DNA from: an uncultured bacterium
GTDB taxonomy: Bacteria; Spirochaetota; Brevinematia; DTOW01
DNA length: 6,600 nt
NCBI GenBank assembly: GCA_937928175.1
Contig: CALFVP010000130.1
Coordinates: forward strand, 1 to 6,600
Direction: 5' to 3'
Shown here piece by piece: positions 5,073 to 6,600 of this stretch (positions within the stretch are counted from its first letter, which is position 1; each line of letters opens with the position of its first letter). The notes under the pieces are model-generated. The model was not told where the DNA came from and did no database searches. It saw only the letters and a program-made list of their open reading frames with translations. The position numbers were made by a program, and so were the translations under genes.

Positions 5073-6395
5073 ATGAATTTTTTAGTTTTAACTTTAGCAA
5101 TTTTTTTAGTTTTACTGGGAGAAGAAGTAATGGCAGATTTTTATAAAGTTCTTGAAACCATAGACAAAAACAGGTACGACTTTGTTTTAGATAACGGTCT
5201 AAAAGTAGTTATTCTTAACATAGAAGATGCAAAAAGCTTAGATATAGTAATTGGATTCGATACTGGGAGTCTAAACGAATCAAAGCCTGGATTATCGTAC
5301 CTAACATCTCAAGTACTTCTGTTTAAGAACAAAAAGTACAACATGTTAGAAATACCTAAATACATAGAATCTTTAGGTGGAGTTATAAATACTTCATCTG
5401 GTCATGATATATCAACAATTGAAATAAAATGTTTGCAAGAAGATACTTACGATGTATTATCCAAACTACTCGATATATTAACAGGATTTGAAGTAGACGA
5501 TGAAGTATTAAGTATAGTAAAACCTAGCATAATATCAAGTATTAAGGCAAAAGACGATGATCCTTGGGATTACACAAGGAAAGTATTTCTTAAAGAATTG
5601 TACGGTACACATCCTTACGGAAGAGAACCAGAAAGCGATGAAGAAAGCATAAACAAAATAACCCCAATAGATATAAAAAACTTCTTTAGAGATTTTTATA
5701 CACCAGACAACGCAACTTTAGCAATAGTTGGAAAAGTAGAAAAAGAGAAAATTATAAAATTTTTAACTGAAAATTACTCAAAATGGAAAGGGAAAAAAGC
5801 AACTTACAACGTACCAAAGATAAAAAAAAGTAATTCTAAAAGAGAAGTAAAAATTAAAAGAGATCTAAAACAATCAACGATCAGAATAGGACACCTCTCA
5901 ACGAACATAAAAGACAAAAACAGAATCAAACTAAAGGTACTAAATCACATACTCGGTGGGGGTGGATTTGGATCAAGACTTATGGAAAAAGTTAGAGAAA
6001 AAGAAGGACTTGCATACGGAATAACCAGTAACTTTTACATTGACAGGAAATTAGAAGGATACTTTTTTGTTGGAACTCAAACTGAAAATAAAAACGTCAA
6101 AAAAGTTATCGAAATTATAACTAACGAGATAAAAGAAATTATAGATAACGGAGTAAGCCAAAAGGAATTAGACGATACCAAAAACTTTCTTAAAGGATCA
6201 ATGCTTTTGAGTATGGAAAGTTTTTCAACTATAGCCAACTTTCTAATTTCAGAAAAAATTCTAAAACTTGATAAGAACTATTTTCTTAAAGATATAGAAA
6301 GGATTTCCGTAATTAACAAAGAAGAAATAAAAAGAATAGCAAAAGAATACCTTAAACCCGAAGAACTGTTAATAGTTATTGTAGGAGGTGAATAA
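5073..6395 (+). CDS. M16 family peptidase-like protein, non-catalytic subunit type
   Basis: From the ATG at 5073 this is 440 residues. The first half has the M16 pattern FVLDNGLKVVILN, IGFDTGSLNES, IESLGGVINTSSGHD, YGTHPYGREPESDEESI and FYTPDNATLAIVGKV; the second half has LNHILGGGGFGSRLMEKVREKEGLAYGI. The zinc motif HxxEH, expected after GSLNES, is replaced by YLTSQ (76-80), so it should not hydrolyse peptides itself. It keeps the glycine-rich loop (295-300) and the R308/Y315 pair, as in the inactive partner of two-subunit bacterial M16B proteases and in alpha-MPP. Residues 3-16 are very hydrophobic and VMA (19-21) could be a signal peptidase site, so export is possible. A second start at 5130, behind GGGAG, would give a 421-residue cytosolic form. 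A TTG at 5037 would give 452 residues but sits in the predicted -35. No active HxxEH partner is in the window. The stop overlaps the start of the DUF3467 gene. Confidence 0.85.
   Translation: MNFLVLTLAIFLVLLGEEVMADFYKVLETIDKNRYDFVLDNGLKVVILNIEDAKSLDIVIGFDTGSLNESKPGLSYLTSQVLLFKNKKYNMLEIPKYIESLGGVINTSSGHDISTIEIKCLQEDTYDVLSKLLDILTGFEVDDEVLSIVKPSIISSIKAKDDDPWDYTRKVFLKELYGTHPYGREPESDEESINKITPIDIKNFFRDFYTPDNATLAIVGKVEKEKIIKFLTENYSKWKGKKATYNVPKIKKSNSKREVKIKRDLKQSTIRIGHLSTNIKDKNRIKLKVLNHILGGGGFGSRLMEKVREKEGLAYGITSNFYIDRKLEGYFFVGTQTENKNVKKVIEIITNEIKEIIDNGVSQKELDDTKNFLKGSMLLSMESFSTIANFLISEKILKLDKNYFLKDIERISVINKEEIKRIAKEYLKPEELLIVIVGGE
5117..5121 (+). promoter_or_regulatory. Internal Shine-Dalgarno for an alternative M16 start at 5130
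   Basis: GGGAG lies 8 bases before an in-frame ATG at 5130 (MADFYKVLETI). This is the only good ribosome site near the start of the gene. Initiation here removes the whole hydrophobic N-terminus and begins just before the conserved M16 fold. Confidence 0.55.
6383..6390 (+). promoter_or_regulatory. Ribosome binding site of the DUF3467 gene
   Basis: AGGAGGTG within the last M16 codons is close to a perfect anti-16S match, with 6 bases from the AGGAGG core to the ATG at 6395. It is the strongest Shine-Dalgarno in the window. Confidence 0.85.
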
Positions 6396-6600
6396 TGGAA
6401 AAAAAAGAACTACAACTTGAGATACCCGAAAACAGTGAAGTTACACATTACTCTAACCTTATAATAATATCTTTTAACGAAGATGAGTTTATACTTGACT
6501 TTGCTAGAATAATGCCAGGAAATAGAAATCCAAGAGTTGTCTCCAGAATAGTACTAAATCCTAAAAACGCTAAAAGGCTTGCAGGACTTTTATCTAACAA
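6395..6600 (+). CDS. DUF3467 domain protein, 3' end outside window
   Basis: The ATG overlaps the M16 stop by one base (TAATG) and is preceded by a strong Shine-Dalgarno. Sixty-eight residues are visible before the right edge. The pattern is that of DUF3467: LEIPENSEVTHYSNLIIIS at about 8-26, then DEFILDFARIMPG at about 30-42, PRVVSRIVLNPKNAKRL at about 46-62, and a leucine-rich start of the last helix. Proteins of this family are small (about 90-110 residues) and of unknown function, so only a short tail should be missing. No signal peptide is seen, so it is probably cytosolic. The overlap predicts translational coupling to the M16-like gene, which hints at a shared role but does not prove it. 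Confidence 0.85.
   Translation, partial: MEKKELQLEIPENSEVTHYSNLIIISFNEDEFILDFARIMPGNRNPRVVSRIVLNPKNAKRLAGLLSN

Overview
The window comes from an AT-rich bacterial chromosome (roughly 30% GC by eye). Arginine is written with AGA/AGG in every codon I read, ATA is common for isoleucine, and tyrosine is mostly TAC. A flagellar FliO homologue, an LL-diaminopimelate aminotransferase of the DapL type, a lipoprotein with a relaxed lipobox, a Xer recombinase and a DUF3467 protein suggest a flagellated, diderm, low-GC and possibly thermophilic bacterium. A spirochaete lineage is my best guess, partly because the C-terminal tail of FliO looks spirochaete-like to me. Thermotogota or Aquificota-type lineages are not excluded. 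No sign of a phage, transposon, CRISPR array or RNA gene was seen.

Layout. Positions 1-2011 lie on the minus strand. fliO (2011-1439) is followed after one base by a family 2 glycosyltransferase (1437 running off the left edge, 479 residues visible without a stop). A 206-bp divergent intergenic region (2012-2217) holds a promoter in each direction and several small inverted repeats. From 2218 everything is on the plus strand: a DapL-type aminotransferase, directly abutting (TAAATG) an unknown lipoprotein/small outer-membrane protein; then, after a 58-bp gap with its own promoter, xerD; then an M16 peptidase-like protein lacking the zinc-binding motif; then, overlapping it by one base (TAATG), a DUF3467 protein cut by the right edge.

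How the genes work together. The functions are mostly unrelated housekeeping roles: flagellar export apparatus, glycan or lipid-linked sugar transfer, diaminopimelate/lysine synthesis, chromosome dimer resolution and protein turnover. I do not see a defence or accessory system. The most notable features concern expression: fliO, xerD and the M16 gene each lack a Shine-Dalgarno sequence and have a -10-like hexamer 6-7 bases before the ATG, which predicts leaderless mRNAs. dapL and the DUF3467 gene have clear Shine-Dalgarno sequences. The M16 gene has two credible starts, one leaderless and giving an export signal, the other with a good Shine-Dalgarno and giving a cytosolic protein.
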